A stretch of 64,000 nt of DNA from assembly GCF_000255295.1 (NCBI RefSeq), contig NC_017030.1, forward strand, positions 6,422,328 to 6,486,327, given 5' to 3'. This DNA comes from Corallococcus coralloides DSM 2259. Its GTDB lineage: Bacteria; Myxococcota; Myxococcia; Myxococcales; Myxococcaceae. Below, one piece after another: positions 42,833 to 52,771 of the stretch (its first letter is position 1; each line of letters opens with the position of its first letter). The translations under genes were made by a program, and so were the position numbers. The notes beneath the pieces were generated by a model. It searched no databases, was not told the DNA's origin, and was given only the letters and a program-made list of their open reading frames with translations.

Positions 42833-44281
42833 TCAGTACGCGTTCTTCGACAGGAAGCCGCCCAGCGCGGTGCGCAGGAGGATCTTCAGGTCCATCAGGA
42901 GCGACCAGTTCTCGATGTAGTACAGGTCGTACTCGATGCGCTTCTGGATGGACGTCTGGCCGCGCAGGCCGTTGATCTGCGCCCAGCCGGTGATGCCGGC
43001 CTTCACCTTGTGTCGCAGGTGGTAGCGCGGAATCTGGCGCTTGAACTCCTCGATGAAGACAGGCCGCTCCGGGCGCGGGCCCACGAGGCTCATGTCGCCC
43101 CGGAGCACGTTGAAGAACTGGGGCAGCTCATCCAGCGAGTACTTGCGCAGGAACGTGCCCACCGGCGTGCGGCGCGCGTCCACGGCGCTGGCCATGGTGG
43201 CGCCCTGGGCTTCGGCGTCCACGCGCATGGTGCGGAACTTGAGGATGTGGAAGGTGCGCCCGTCCATGCCCATCCGCTCCTGGCGGTAGAGGATGGGGCC
43301 CTTGCTGGTGAGGCGCACCAGCAGGGCGGTGAACACCATGAGCGGCGCGCTCACGGCGATGGCCACCAGGGAGAAGAGCACGTCGAACACGCGCTTGGCC
43401 ACGCGGCTCCAGCCGTCCATGGGGTCGCCCTGGAGGCTGATGATGGGCAGGCCGCCGAACTCCTCCAGGCCGCCGTACAGGGTGATGTACTGGTACAGGT
43501 CCGGCACCACCTTGACGTCCACGGTGCGCAGCGCCAGCTGCTCCATCAGCGGCTTCACGCGCGCCTGGTCCTCCAGCGGCACGGCGATGATGACCTGATC
43601 CACGGGGTGGGCATCCAGGTAGGCCTCCACCTGTCCCACGTGGCCCACCACGCGCACGCCGCCCACCCACTGGCCGACCTTCTCCTCCTTCAGCGACAGC
43701 ACGCCCGTCACGCGGAAGCCCAGCTCGCGGTGGCTCTCCACGGTCTCGATGGTGCGCAGCCCCAGCTCCTCCTCGCCGATGACGAGGATGGACTTGAGGT
43801 TGTAGCCGCGCCGGCGCACCTCGCTGAGCAGGTGGCGCATGACCATGCGCGACAGCGCGATGAGCGTGAAGGCGTAGACGACGAAGATGGCCAGCGTGAG
43901 GCGCGAGTAGCGCTCGCGGATGAAGTACGTCACCGCCACCAGGATGAGCGTCGCGGTGATGGTGGCCTTGAAGAGCTCGAACAGCTCCCCCATGTGCGAG
44001 CGCGCGCGGTTGGTCGCGTACAGCCGCGCCCGCTGGAACGTCACCGGGAAGATGATCAGCACCATCACCAGGGAGACGAACGTCTCGGCCGGGGGCGGGA
44101 TGCCCTCGGTGATGGGGAACACGCCGCTGAAGCGGGTGAAGTACGCAAGCACGAACGCCACCGCGAGCATCCCCGCGTCGGCGGCGACCTTGATGGACGT
44201 GTAGAAGCGCTGCAGGCGACCGAACACCGCGATGACTCCTGACGGGGGACGAGGACCGTCCGTCGGATGCAAGACACGCAC
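42833..44281 (-). CDS. Polyprenyl-phosphate sugar-1-phosphate transferase (exopolysaccharide initiation)
   Basis: This 482-residue membrane enzyme is of the WcaJ/PHPT type. It has four or five N-terminal transmembrane segments, then a Rossmann-like central domain (SILVIGEEELG). A C-terminal catalytic domain has KRVFDVLFSLVAI, the FRTM stretch, RKYSLDELPQFFNVLRGDMSLVGPRPE and the KAGITGWAQ motif. It puts the first sugar phosphate on undecaprenyl phosphate to start a repeat-unit polysaccharide. It is near two glycosyltransferase genes, which fits a capsule, EPS or O-antigen locus. The exact sugar is not known; glucose and galactose are the usual ones. Confidence 0.94.
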   Translation of the reverse strand: MRVLHPTDGPRPPSGVIAVFGRLQRFYTSIKVAADAGMLAVAFVLAYFTRFSGVFPITEGIPPPAETFVSLVMVLIIFPVTFQRARLYATNRARSHMGELFELFKATITATLILVAVTYFIRERYSRLTLAIFVVYAFTLIALSRMVMRHLLSEVRRRGYNLKSILVIGEEELGLRTIETVESHRELGFRVTGVLSLKEEKVGQWVGGVRVVGHVGQVEAYLDAHPVDQVIIAVPLEDQARVKPLMEQLALRTVDVKVVPDLYQYITLYGGLEEFGGLPIISLQGDPMDGWSRVAKRVFDVLFSLVAIAVSAPLMVFTALLVRLTSKGPILYRQERMGMDGRTFHILKFRTMRVDAEAQGATMASAVDARRTPVGTFLRKYSLDELPQFFNVLRGDMSLVGPRPERPVFIEEFKRQIPRYHLRHKVKAGITGWAQINGLRGQTSIQKRIEYDLYYIENWSLLMDLKILLRTALGGFLSKNAY

Positions 44282-44445
44282 CCTGAGCCCCGGGAGCCCT
44301 CAAGCGCCCGGGCCCCTCCCCCGGCGCGGCGTCCTATCACGGGCTTTTCCGTGAAACCAAGGGGTTGCACCGGAGGGCAGCGGACACAAGACGCGGCACC
44401 GGGCAGGCAGGCCTCGGGAAACTGGGGAGGGCGCGGACAGCGCTG

Positions 44446-45576
44446 TCACACCGCTGGGGAGCCCGGGGACATGCCCAGCAGGGCCTCCACCTCCGCCTGG
44501 ATGGCCTGCTGGAAGCGGGCGCGGCTGAAGCGCTCGGCCTGGGCGCGGGCGTCCTCGGGGCGGAAGGTCTTCTCCCAGGCGTCGAACTGGCGCACGGCGG
44601 CGGCGAGGGACGCGGGGGTCTGCTCCGGGAAGAAGAGACCCGTCCTGGGAGTGACGGTCTCCAGGGCGCCGCCCTTGCCGAAGGCGATGACGGGCCGTCC
44701 GGTGGCCTGGGCCTCCAGGGGGGTGATGCCGAAGTCCTCCTCCGGGGTGAAGAGGAGCGCGCGGGCGTCGCGGTAGAGGGCGGGGAGCGCGCTGTCGGGC
44801 ACGTTGCCAAGGAACCGGATGTGGGGCGGAAGCGGCCCGGACGTGAGGCGGGAAGCCTCCTGCCCCGTGCCCACGACCCACAGCGGGGTGTCCAGGGTGC
44901 GGAAGGCCTCCAGGGCGACGTCCAGGCGCTTGTAGGGGGCGAAGGCGCCGAGCCACAGGAAGTAGCCGCCCTGCCCTCCCCCTTCAAGCGGCACCTGGGT
45001 GAAGCGCTCGAGCTCCACGGGGGGCGGGACGACGGAGGCCTCGCGGTCCCAGAAGCGGCGGATCTTCCCGGCGATGTGCCGGGAGTTGGCGACGAGGCGG
45101 TCCACGCGCTGGGTGGAGGTGCGGTCCCAGTGCTGGAGGTAGGGGCGCACGGCGAGGGCGGCGGCGCGCACGGGGAGCCGGGTGCGGCCGGGACCGAAGT
45201 ACTCGTCGAACAGGTCCCACATGTACCGCATGGGAGCGTGGACGTAGCTCAGGTGGGGCACGCCGGGAGGCGCGTGGATGCCCTTGGCGACGCAGTGGCT
45301 GGAGGACAGGACCAGGTCGTAGTCGCCGGTGATGCGCAGGGCTTCGATGGCGCGGGGGAACAGCGGCAGGAAGTGCCGGTAGCGCGAGTGGATGCCGGGG
45401 ATGTGCTGGAGGAACGACGTGGTGATGCGCCGGTCCTCGATGCGCGGGGACTGGCTGCCCGGCTGGTGGATGAGGGTGTAGAGGTCCGCGCGGGGGAACA
45501 GTTCGCAGAGGGCGTCGAGGACGCGTTCTCCGCCGCGGTGGGTGACGAGCCAGTCGTGGACGAGGGCGACCTTCAC
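44446..45576 (-). CDS. Glycosyltransferase, GT4-like
   Basis: This 376-residue GT-B enzyme starts MKVALVHDWLVTHRGGERVL, as in mannosyl- and glucosyltransferases of polysaccharide loci. YVHAPMRYMWD lies near residue 115, and the nucleotide-sugar region FTPEEDFGITPLEAQATGRPVIAF near residue 290 has the E-x7-E pattern. The GTG at 45576 is the start; the larger reading upstream overlaps the divergent gene. It precedes the sugar-phosphate transferase by 164 bases on the same strand. Confidence 0.92.
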   Translation of the reverse strand: MKVALVHDWLVTHRGGERVLDALCELFPRADLYTLIHQPGSQSPRIEDRRITTSFLQHIPGIHSRYRHFLPLFPRAIEALRITGDYDLVLSSSHCVAKGIHAPPGVPHLSYVHAPMRYMWDLFDEYFGPGRTRLPVRAAALAVRPYLQHWDRTSTQRVDRLVANSRHIAGKIRRFWDREASVVPPPVELERFTQVPLEGGGQGGYFLWLGAFAPYKRLDVALEAFRTLDTPLWVVGTGQEASRLTSGPLPPHIRFLGNVPDSALPALYRDARALLFTPEEDFGITPLEAQATGRPVIAFGKGGALETVTPRTGLFFPEQTPASLAAAVRQFDAWEKTFRPEDARAQAERFSRARFQQAIQAEVEALLGMSPGSPAV

Positions 45577-45641
45577 GGGAGGGCCTTCTAGCACTGGCGC
45601 GGCGGTGCGGGGGCAAGCCAGCGTGTGGTAGGCCAGGGAGC

Positions 45642-46739
45642 GTGCCTTCTGTCCTGCTCGACTTGAGAATGGTGCGCGGTCAGCTCCACGGCATCGCGAG
45701 GTACGCGCTGGAGCTGGCGCGCCGGCTGCCCGCCCTGGCCCCGGACCTGGAGTTCTCCGCGCTGGTACCGGCGAAGGGCCTGCCGGACGACCTGGGTGAG
45801 CTGACGCCAAAGATTCCACTGCACCGCTCCAGGGCCGGGTACCTGTCACCGACCGAGCAGCCGCTGCTGGCGTACGAACTGACGAAGCTGAAGCCAGACC
45901 TGTTCCACGCGACGTCGTTCTCGTTGCCGCTGTTCTGGCCGGGCCGCTTGGTGGCGACGTTGCATGACGCGAACCACCTGGCGCTGGCGGACCAATACAC
46001 GCCGGTGCAGGCCATTTATTACAAGGCCGTGGTGGGACCACGGGCGCGCCTGGCGACTGCGCTGATCACGGTGTCTGACTTCTCCCGGGAGGAGCTGGGG
46101 AAGTATTTGAAGATGTCGCCGTACCGGTTCCAGGTGATCCACAACGGAGTGGATCCGAGGTTCCAGCCGCCCACGGCGAGTGAGGCAAAGGCATTCCGGG
46201 AGCGGCATGAGCTGCCGGAGCGGTACATCGCGGTCGTGGGCAACGCGAAGCCGTTCAAGAACCTGGCGATGCTGGGGAAGTTCGCGCCGGACCTGCCAGT
46301 GCCACTGGTGCTGCTCGCGGGCACGGGCGCAGTGGCGCATGAGACGGGCCTGCACGAGAACGTCATCGACCTGGAGCAACTGCCCGAGTCGGAGATGGCG
46401 TTGTTCTATGGCGCCGCCACGGCACTGCTTCTGCCTTCGAAGTACGAGGGATTTGGATTGCCTGCCCTGGAGGCCATGGCGTCCGGGTGTCCTGTCATCG
46501 CAGCGGATACGACGGCATTGCCAGAAGTCGTAGGGGACGCAGCGCTGCGAGTCCCTCCCGACGACGTGAAGTCCTGGCATGAAACAACGCTACGCGTTCT
46601 CAGGGACGAGAACCTGCGCCGGAGTCTGATGGAGTTGGGTCGAGAGCGAGCGGCTCGGTTCACCTGGGACCGATGCGCTCAACAGACCCTTGGTGTCTTC
46701 AAGCGAGCCCTTCAGGGAAGACAGCCGGTGCGGCCATGA
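45642..46739 (+). CDS. Glycosyltransferase, GT4-like (divergent)
   Basis: This 365-residue GT-B enzyme has the acceptor-side stretch [16 protein letters not shown] and the donor-side motif [27 protein letters not shown] near residue 265, with the E-x7-E pattern. It starts with GTG, with GGGAG close before it. It is divergent from the other glycosyltransferase, with only 65 bases between the two start codons, so both promoters share this gap. Its TGA overlaps the ATG of the next small gene. Confidence 0.92.
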   Translation: MPSVLLDLRMVRGQLHGIARYALELARRLPALAPDLEFSALVPAKGLPDDLGELTPKIPLHRSRAGYLSPTEQPLLAYELTKLKPDLFHATSFSLPLFWPGRLVATLHDANHLALADQYTPVQAIYYKAVVGPRARLATALITVSDFSREELGKYLKMSPYRFQVIHNGVDPRFQPPTASEAKAFRERHELPERYIAVVGNAKPFKNLAMLGKFAPDLPVPLVLLAGTGAVAHETGLHENVIDLEQLPESEMALFYGAATALLLPSKYEGFGLPALEAMASGCPVIAADTTALPEVVGDAALRVPPDDVKSWHETTLRVLRDENLRRSLMELGRERAARFTWDRCAQQTLGVFKRALQGRQPVRP

Positions 46740-46993
46740 CACTGCAGCGGAAGGGAACGCGGCGCATCGTCGTCGAGGGGATGAACTATCGTTGGACGGT
46801 GGCGCCGAACGATGAGCCTGGACTCGGGATTGTCGTCGAGCACGAATCAGGGCACGGCCAGCGCATGGTGACCTGGGTGGAGCACGGAACGATCATCGCC
46901 CCGGGTCTCGTGAGGGATGTCATCGTCCACGCTCTCGAAGCAGGCTGGACTCCTGATCGACCCGGGAACGAGTTGGTCTTCCGGCGCAATTGA
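46736..46993 (+). CDS. Small conserved protein of unknown function, coupled to a glycosyltransferase
   Basis: This 85-residue protein starts at an ATG that overlaps the upstream stop as ATGA. The pattern RRIVVEGMNYRWTV, then HGTIIAPGLVRDVIVHALEAGWTP, is one I have seen in small unnamed bacterial proteins, but I cannot give a function. It is soluble and beta-rich followed by a helix. The longer reading from 46673 is a shadow of the glycosyltransferase end. Confidence 0.7.
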   Translation: MTLQRKGTRRIVVEGMNYRWTVAPNDEPGLGIVVEHESGHGQRMVTWVEHGTIIAPGLVRDVIVHALEAGWTPDRPGNELVFRRN

Positions 46994-47011
46994 CCACGTG
47001 AGAGGCATTCC

Positions 47012-49294
47012 ATGATTGGCCCCACGAGGTCACGCGTCCTGGGTCTGCTGTTCGGCACCTGCGCGCTGCTCCTGACCGCATCGGACGCGAGTGCTCAGAC
47101 TGCGGATCCGAAAGCAGTGTCGCTCACCGTGAGTGGTGGCGTGTCCTTGGGCACATATGAGGCCGGGTTCCTCTACTACTCAGGGACGTCCTCCCAGGGG
47201 GAACGCGCCGTGGACCTGCGGCTTGTGACGGGCGCCTCCGCGGGAAGCCTCAATGCATTGCTGGCGATCATGGCGACCTGTGGCGTGGATGCGTCGACGC
47301 CGGGCCAATCGCTGTTCTGGGACATCTGGGTTCCCATCGGGTTCAACGACCTCTTCGTCCCGACGTCGACTACGCCACTCGGTGTCTTCTCCCGGGAGGC
47401 ACTGGAACGGCGCGCATCCCATATCGAACAGGCCTGGAATCGAGGCCTGGATCGCTCCTGCGACGTGGTGCTCGGAGTCTCGACGACGCGCCTTTCGCCT
47501 CGCGCCCTTCAGGCCGCGAACGGACGGCTCGACCTGCCTCGGCTCGAAGAGAAGTTCGCCATCCGCATCCAGGGACGCGGACCCGGGCGCACTCCTCGCG
47601 CGACCAACTACACCACCCGCGAAGGCCGGCGCCTGGAGCTCCTGGTCGAAACGGACGAGCACGGGGAGATTCCCTTCGCGAACCTGCGCGAGTTGCTGCT
47701 CGCGTCCATGTCCTTCCCCATCGCGTTCCCGCCCCAACCTCTGCGGACCTGCGCGCCGAAGGCCTCCGCGAAGCCCGGGGTCTGTCTGCCTTCGGAGGCG
47801 AAGCGAGAACTCTTCATTGATGGCGGCGTCTTTGACAACACGCCACTGCGTCTGGCCGTGGGGCTTGCCCGTGATGGTCTTCGAGAGACTGCTGACGGCA
47901 AGCTGGAGTGGCGTCCCGTTCCCAATCCGGATGTGCGCACGACGCCTCCCGGCATCGCGTTCGCATTCATCGACCCGGACGCCACGGAGTACCCGGTCGC
48001 ACCGCCTGCACAATCCGGTGCAGGACCTGCGTCCCTGCCGGGAACACTCGCGGAGATCCTGGCGGCTTTCGTGGACACGGCGCGGTCCAAGGAACTGGCC
48101 ATGCTCCTGGAGGAAGAGCCGGAGATATCCAAGCGGCTCACCCTGCCCCGCAGACACTTTCCCGCAGCCGGTGCACCCCTGTTCGCGTTCTTGGGCTTTT
48201 TCGAACGAAGCTTCCGAGTCTTCGATTTCTACCTGGGCATGTACGACGCCCGCCGGATGATGGATGACGCGTTCCGAGAAGGTCGGACGCCGTTGGAGCG
48301 GCCTCGAGCGGCGGAGATGGATGGCATTGGCGGATGGCAGCCCTTCGCCTGCATGAGCGCCGTCTACGACTCCTTGCCGAGCGCTGAGCAGGCGTGTCAG
48401 GGCGAAGCGCTGGAGGACTTCCGGGCGCTGTTACAGATGTCGCTCGACCAGCTCTATGACGTATGCAGCAAGTCCGCCGGCACCGTTCCGCCGGGCACCT
48501 GGCGCAACGCGCACTGTGACAGTGCCATCGCTGGCCAGCCACCGCCACATGTCCCGGGCCTCCAGCCCAACGCATGGCCGGACTGGAAGCAGGGCAAGGA
48601 TGAATCGGAGCTGGCGTATTCGATGCGGCTCCTGGGGGCCTATGGCTTCGGGTTCCGGGACCTTGGCGTCCCGAAGGGACAAGGAGACCAGGCCGTCCTG
48701 CGTATCCGCCATGAGCTCGGGGCCGCCGCCCACCGGCTCGCGGCAGTGCAGCCTCCAGCCGACAAGCCCACGGTTCGCTTCGCCAGCAAGCTCGCGGTGG
48801 ACAGCATCAGCTACGAACCCCAGCGCCTGTCGCTGCACATCACGATGGGGCCCACGGAGAGCGAGCTGGGCTTGAGCGTCGGGGCTTCCGCGATGCCTCT
48901 GTCGTCCGGGCTCCGGTTCGCGGGTGCGCTTGGGTTTCGGGGACTCGAGGACGTCCTGTCCTCCGGCAGCAGCAGCGATCCCTTTGGTGTGGTCCTAGCG
49001 GGAGGGCTGGAGTTCCAACCTCGCTCGGAGCAGACCTTTCTCTCGCAAAGCCGCCTCGCACTTCGCGCCGGATGGTTGTTCAGCGCGAACGACGATTACG
49101 GGACGAACGTCTGCACGGAGGGAGGCGCCAGCCATGTGACCGCGTGCTCGCGGCCCGTGGTCCAGGCGCTCGTGGGCATCACCTTCCTGGAGTTCCTCCG
49201 CGCCCAGCTAGTCGGCGAGTGGTTCCCGGGAACCAACTCCCGCAAGACGCTCTGGTCAGTGGCTCCAGGCATTGGCCTGGAGCTGGGGCTCTAA
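47012..49294 (+). CDS. Secreted patatin-like phospholipase
   Basis: This 760-residue protein has a signal peptide ending at SDASAQ. The patatin domain covers about residues 35-330. It has the oxyanion glycines SGGVSLGTYEAG, the nucleophile in GASAGSLNA and the Asp in FIDGGVFDN. The middle region is helical. The last 150 residues are strand-rich and end in GLELGL, which might be a small outer-membrane barrel, as in PlpD-type proteins. A lipid hydrolase on the cell surface or secreted for predation is likely. It follows the small gene by 18 bases. Confidence 0.88.
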   Translation: MIGPTRSRVLGLLFGTCALLLTASDASAQTADPKAVSLTVSGGVSLGTYEAGFLYYSGTSSQGERAVDLRLVTGASAGSLNALLAIMATCGVDASTPGQSLFWDIWVPIGFNDLFVPTSTTPLGVFSREALERRASHIEQAWNRGLDRSCDVVLGVSTTRLSPRALQAANGRLDLPRLEEKFAIRIQGRGPGRTPRATNYTTREGRRLELLVETDEHGEIPFANLRELLLASMSFPIAFPPQPLRTCAPKASAKPGVCLPSEAKRELFIDGGVFDNTPLRLAVGLARDGLRETADGKLEWRPVPNPDVRTTPPGIAFAFIDPDATEYPVAPPAQSGAGPASLPGTLAEILAAFVDTARSKELAMLLEEEPEISKRLTLPRRHFPAAGAPLFAFLGFFERSFRVFDFYLGMYDARRMMDDAFREGRTPLERPRAAEMDGIGGWQPFACMSAVYDSLPSAEQACQGEALEDFRALLQMSLDQLYDVCSKSAGTVPPGTWRNAHCDSAIAGQPPPHVPGLQPNAWPDWKQGKDESELAYSMRLLGAYGFGFRDLGVPKGQGDQAVLRIRHELGAAAHRLAAVQPPADKPTVRFASKLAVDSISYEPQRLSLHITMGPTESELGLSVGASAMPLSSGLRFAGALGFRGLEDVLSSGSSSDPFGVVLAGGLEFQPRSEQTFLSQSRLALRAGWLFSANDDYGTNVCTEGGASHVTACSRPVVQALVGITFLEFLRAQLVGEWFPGTNSRKTLWSVAPGIGLELGL

Positions 49295-49305
49295 AGATCG
49301 TCGGT

Positions 49306-50490
49306 TCAGCAGCGCGCCGGGAGCGCCGTGACCACGCGGGCCTCGCGGCGAACCAGCAACAAGACCAGGATGAGGCCTGCTCCAGCCATCGCCGCCCCGG
49401 CCAGAGCCACGGCCGGATAGCCGAGGTTGAGGCCAATGACCGCCCCACCAAGGGCCGCGCCAATGGCGTTGCCCAGGTTGAAGGCCCCGATGTTCATGGC
49501 CGAAGCCAGGTTCGGCGCGTCGCTGGCTGCGGTCATCACCCGCATCTGCAGCGGTGGCACCAGAGCGAAGCTCGCCACGCCCCAGAGGAAGATCACCACC
49601 GCGGCAGGCGCCTGCCACGGCATGACCCCAGCGAATACCACCAGCAGTGTGGCGAGGCCTGCCAGGGTGACAATCAACGTCCGGTCCACCGACCTATCGG
49701 CGAAGCGGCCCCCCAGCCAGTTGCCAATCGTCAGCCCCAGTCCATAGGTCATCAGCATCGCGGTGACGAAGCCGGCCGAGGCCAGGGTCTGCTCCTTCAG
49801 GATCGGAGCGATGTAGGTGAAGACGGTGAACATGGCGCTGGAGCCGATGACGGTCAGGGCCAGGGCGGCCAGGACAGGGCCGCGTCGGAGCACCGCCAAC
49901 TCAGCCTTCATGGCGCCACTGTCGGAAGAGGGCTCGACCTGGCCGTGCGGCAGGGTCAGGCGAAGCGCGACCATCGCCAGGGCTCCAAGACCCGCGATGC
50001 CCCAGAAGGAGGCGCGCCAGCCCAGGCTCTCGCCCGCCCAGGAGGCCAGGGGAACGCCGGTGATGTTGGCGACGGTCAGGCCCATGAACATGGCCGCGAC
50101 AGCGCCCGCCCGCCTGTTTGGCGCGACCACGCTGGCCGCGACGATGGCGCCCACCCCAAAGAAGGCGCCGTGGTTGAACGACGTCACCACCCGGGCCGCC
50201 ATCAAGGTCCAGTACTCCGGCGCGAGCGCCGACAGCAGGTTGCCCAGGGTGAAGATGCCCATCAGGCCGACCAGCAGGGTCCGGCGTGGTACCCGGCCGG
50301 TCGTCAAGGTCATCACCGGCGCGCCGACCAGCACCCCGAAGGCGTAGGCGCTGACCAACAAGCCCGCCGCCGGGATGGAGACGCCGAGGTCCTCGGCGAT
50401 CACAGGCAGCATGCCCATCGGCGCGAACTCCGTGACCCCGATGCCGAAAGCGCCGACCGCCAGAGCAAGAAGAGGAGCATTGGGCTTCAT
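49306..50490 (-). CDS. MFS efflux transporter (DHA1, AraJ/YdhP-like)
   Basis: This 394-residue protein has twelve hydrophobic segments. Typical marks are GVTEFAPMGMLPVIAEDLGVS in helix 1, GRVPRRTLL after helix 2, and SFNHGAFFGVGAIVAA. ATG 50490 is preferred since the upstream 80 residues of a longer reading are basic and not membrane-like. It is divergent from a LysR-type regulator with 122 bases between them, the usual arrangement for a regulated exporter. The substrate is unknown. Confidence 0.93.
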   Translation of the reverse strand: MKPNAPLLALAVGAFGIGVTEFAPMGMLPVIAEDLGVSIPAAGLLVSAYAFGVLVGAPVMTLTTGRVPRRTLLVGLMGIFTLGNLLSALAPEYWTLMAARVVTSFNHGAFFGVGAIVAASVVAPNRRAGAVAAMFMGLTVANITGVPLASWAGESLGWRASFWGIAGLGALAMVALRLTLPHGQVEPSSDSGAMKAELAVLRRGPVLAALALTVIGSSAMFTVFTYIAPILKEQTLASAGFVTAMLMTYGLGLTIGNWLGGRFADRSVDRTLIVTLAGLATLLVVFAGVMPWQAPAAVVIFLWGVASFALVPPLQMRVMTAASDAPNLASAMNIGAFNLGNAIGAALGGAVIGLNLGYPAVALAGAAMAGAGLILVLLLVRREARVVTALPARC

Positions 50491-50612
50491 CCGCGGGAAC
50501 CTTTCTCTCCCCCGCGGCGACTGTGCGCGACGGGGTGCGTTGTTCTGTGCGCGCAAAGATGGCTGGGAGGTCGCACGCGCGTTAGAGCCCTCGAAAGCCA
50601 AGGATTCTTGAG

Positions 50613-51521
50613 ATGAACGCAAAGGTGCAGCCGGGCGGCGCGGATCGGGCGCATGAGATGGCCGTCTTTTCGGCCGTGGTGGCGACCGGCAGCTTTTCTG
50701 CGGCCGGGCGTGAGCTGGACCTGAGCCCATCGGCCGTCAGCCGGACCCTCGACCGCATCGAGGCGCGTCTGGGGGTACGCCTGATGCTGCGCACGACCCG
50801 GGCCCTGACGCTGACGCCCGAAGGACACGCCTATCTGCGCGCGGCGCGGCGCATCCTGGCGGAGCTGGACGACGCGGAGCAGGCCATCGCCGATCTGGGC
50901 GCGCCGCGCGGGCGGCTGCGAGTGAGCGCCGCCCACTCGCATGGGCGCCTGTGCGTGGTCCCCCTGCTCGGCGACTTCACGGCGCGATACCCACACATCC
51001 TGGTGGACATCAACCTGACAGACAGGGTGGTCGACATCGCAGCGGGACAGGCGGACGTCGCCATCCGCTTCGGCCCGCTCGCGGACAGCGGCTTGACCGC
51101 GCGAAAGCTCGGCGAGAATCCGCGCGTGATCGTGGCTTCGCCCGACTATCTGGCCCGGCGCGGGACACCGATGGTTCCAGAGGACCTGCACCACCATAAC
51201 TGCCTGAACTTCAATTTTCGTCGAGCCGAAGCGGTCTGGCCCTTCGTGCGCGACGGGCACGAATACAGCCTGTCCGTGAAGGGCTCCATCGAAGCCAATA
51301 ACGGAGAGACCCTGGGCCAGCTGGCGGCGGCCGGCGTGGGGGTGGCGCGGGTCGGCGCATTCAGTGTCGCGGAAGAGCTACGCTCGGGCCGCCTGGTTCC
51401 TCTGCTGGAGCAATACAATCCAGGCGACGTGGAGAACATTCACGCCGTCTTTGTCGGCGGCGCCAACCTGCCCGCGCGCGTCAGGGTGTTCGTCGACTAC
51501 CTGGCCGACGCCTTGCGCTGA
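50613..51521 (+). CDS. LysR-type transcriptional regulator
   Basis: This 302-residue regulator has the helix-turn-helix at about residues 20-45 (AVVATGSFSAAGRELDLSPSAVSRTLDRIEARLG). A substrate-binding domain follows from about residue 95 on. It probably controls the divergent MFS gene and itself from the shared 122-base gap. A co-inducer is not evident. The start ATG lies just after an AAGGA site. Confidence 0.94.
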   Translation: MNAKVQPGGADRAHEMAVFSAVVATGSFSAAGRELDLSPSAVSRTLDRIEARLGVRLMLRTTRALTLTPEGHAYLRAARRILAELDDAEQAIADLGAPRGRLRVSAAHSHGRLCVVPLLGDFTARYPHILVDINLTDRVVDIAAGQADVAIRFGPLADSGLTARKLGENPRVIVASPDYLARRGTPMVPEDLHHHNCLNFNFRRAEAVWPFVRDGHEYSLSVKGSIEANNGETLGQLAAAGVGVARVGAFSVAEELRSGRLVPLLEQYNPGDVENIHAVFVGGANLPARVRVFVDYLADALR

Positions 51522-51604
51522 GTCCTCGGCCTGGAGCTTGGATTCTGACGAGTCCTCTCGAAAGACCAGGACAGGAACTCCCTGAGATCCGTGACGCGGG
51601 CGTA

Positions 51605-52732
51605 ATGTCACGTACATTCATGATCTCCATTCGGTCCATCGCGCTCTCCTGCTTCGTCGTGCTCGGCATCTTCGCTGCCTGTAGTGACGATTCCCCCAAC
51701 CCACCCGGCGGGGCACCCGACGCCTCCGTGCCGGATGCCTCCGTGCCCGACGCGTCTGTAGAGATGTGCACCGACGCTGGCACCACGCAGTGCGGCGACA
51801 CCTGCGTCAGCACCGACAGCGACCCGGCTCACTGCGGAGGCTGCGGCCAGGCCTGCGCGAGCATCGAGGCCTGTGAGTCCGGCGTCTGCGTCTCGGTCTG
51901 TCGGATCGACGGCCAGCAGATCGCGGCCGGGACTTTGAACGCGGCGAACGCGTGCGAGCAGTGCACGCCCGCGACGTCCGCGACCGCGTGGACGCAGCTC
52001 GCGGAAGGCGCAGAGTGCGGCGTGGGACAGGTTTGCTCGGCCGGTGCGTGCAGCCCGAAGTGCTTCATCAACGGCACGATCTACGGCGAAGGAACGCCGA
52101 ACCCGGCGAATGCCTGCGAGGTCTGCACGCCAGCGATGTCGACGACTGCGTGGTCCCCGCGCGAGGCCATTCCGCTGCTGGTCGGCGGCACCGACATCGT
52201 GGCGCAGGGATGGACGACGATCTCACAGGCGCCGAGCACGCTCACGTACGGCGAGGACTACGTCCGCCTCGCGACGTCGACCAACAGCGGCGCTCGAACG
52301 AGCGGGCAGTTGCTCCTCGCGAAGACGAACGCGCTCGACCCGACGCAGCCGTTCAAGCTCCGCGTGACGATGCAGGTCGAATCGGTGAACACCCACAATC
52401 AGCTCGACAGCGGCGCGGCCATCCTGGGGAGCTTCACCAGCCCGTCCGGCAACTCAACGGATCGAACGCAGATGATCTACCTGGACAGCAGGGCGATTGG
52501 CTGGGCGGATGATACGCAGTCTGCGGCGTTCGCCGTGACCGATGGCGCGTATCACGTCTACGAGCTCGCGGTGGATGCATCCAAGGTAGCGACGGTGAGC
52601 GTCGACGGTGTCGCCAAGCTCACGCGGAACAACTTCACGGCGAGCGGCACCATCGCCATTGGAGACCAGACCAACGATCCGAACGTCGATGGCGTGGTGC
52701 GGATCAAGTCGGTCGAGAAGCTCTGTCAGTGA
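51605..52732 (+). CDS. Cys-rich lipoprotein
   Basis: This 375-residue lipoprotein has lipobox FAAC at about residues 22-25. An Asp/Pro spacer with three DASVP repeats follows. A region with about 18 Cys covers residues 50-180 and holds two similar units (AANACEQCTPATSATAW and PANACEVCTPAMSTTAW). A beta-rich C-terminal domain of about 190 residues ends the protein. The Cys-rich units resemble those seen in many myxobacterial surface proteins. Function is unknown; binding or adhesion is a guess. Confidence 0.85.
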   Translation: MSRTFMISIRSIALSCFVVLGIFAACSDDSPNPPGGAPDASVPDASVPDASVEMCTDAGTTQCGDTCVSTDSDPAHCGGCGQACASIEACESGVCVSVCRIDGQQIAAGTLNAANACEQCTPATSATAWTQLAEGAECGVGQVCSAGACSPKCFINGTIYGEGTPNPANACEVCTPAMSTTAWSPREAIPLLVGGTDIVAQGWTTISQAPSTLTYGEDYVRLATSTNSGARTSGQLLLAKTNALDPTQPFKLRVTMQVESVNTHNQLDSGAAILGSFTSPSGNSTDRTQMIYLDSRAIGWADDTQSAAFAVTDGAYHVYELAVDASKVATVSVDGVAKLTRNNFTASGTIAIGDQTNDPNVDGVVRIKSVEKLCQ

Positions 52733-52739
52733 GGCTTTC

Positions 52740-52771
52740 TTCTGTCCCCATGGATTGGCATGGGGACAGAA
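52740..52771. terminator. Hairpin between convergent genes
   Basis: The 13-base arms TTCTGTCCCCATG (52740-52752) and CATGGGGACAGAA (52759-52771) are perfect with a six-base loop. The hairpin fills the gap between the lipoprotein and acetyltransferase stops. It has no U-tract on either side. Confidence 0.55.

Noticed and set aside
49306-51521. MFS/LysR pair as a recently acquired island
   Set aside because: The proteins look like those of other proteobacteria, but I see no integrase, repeat or clear composition break to support transfer.
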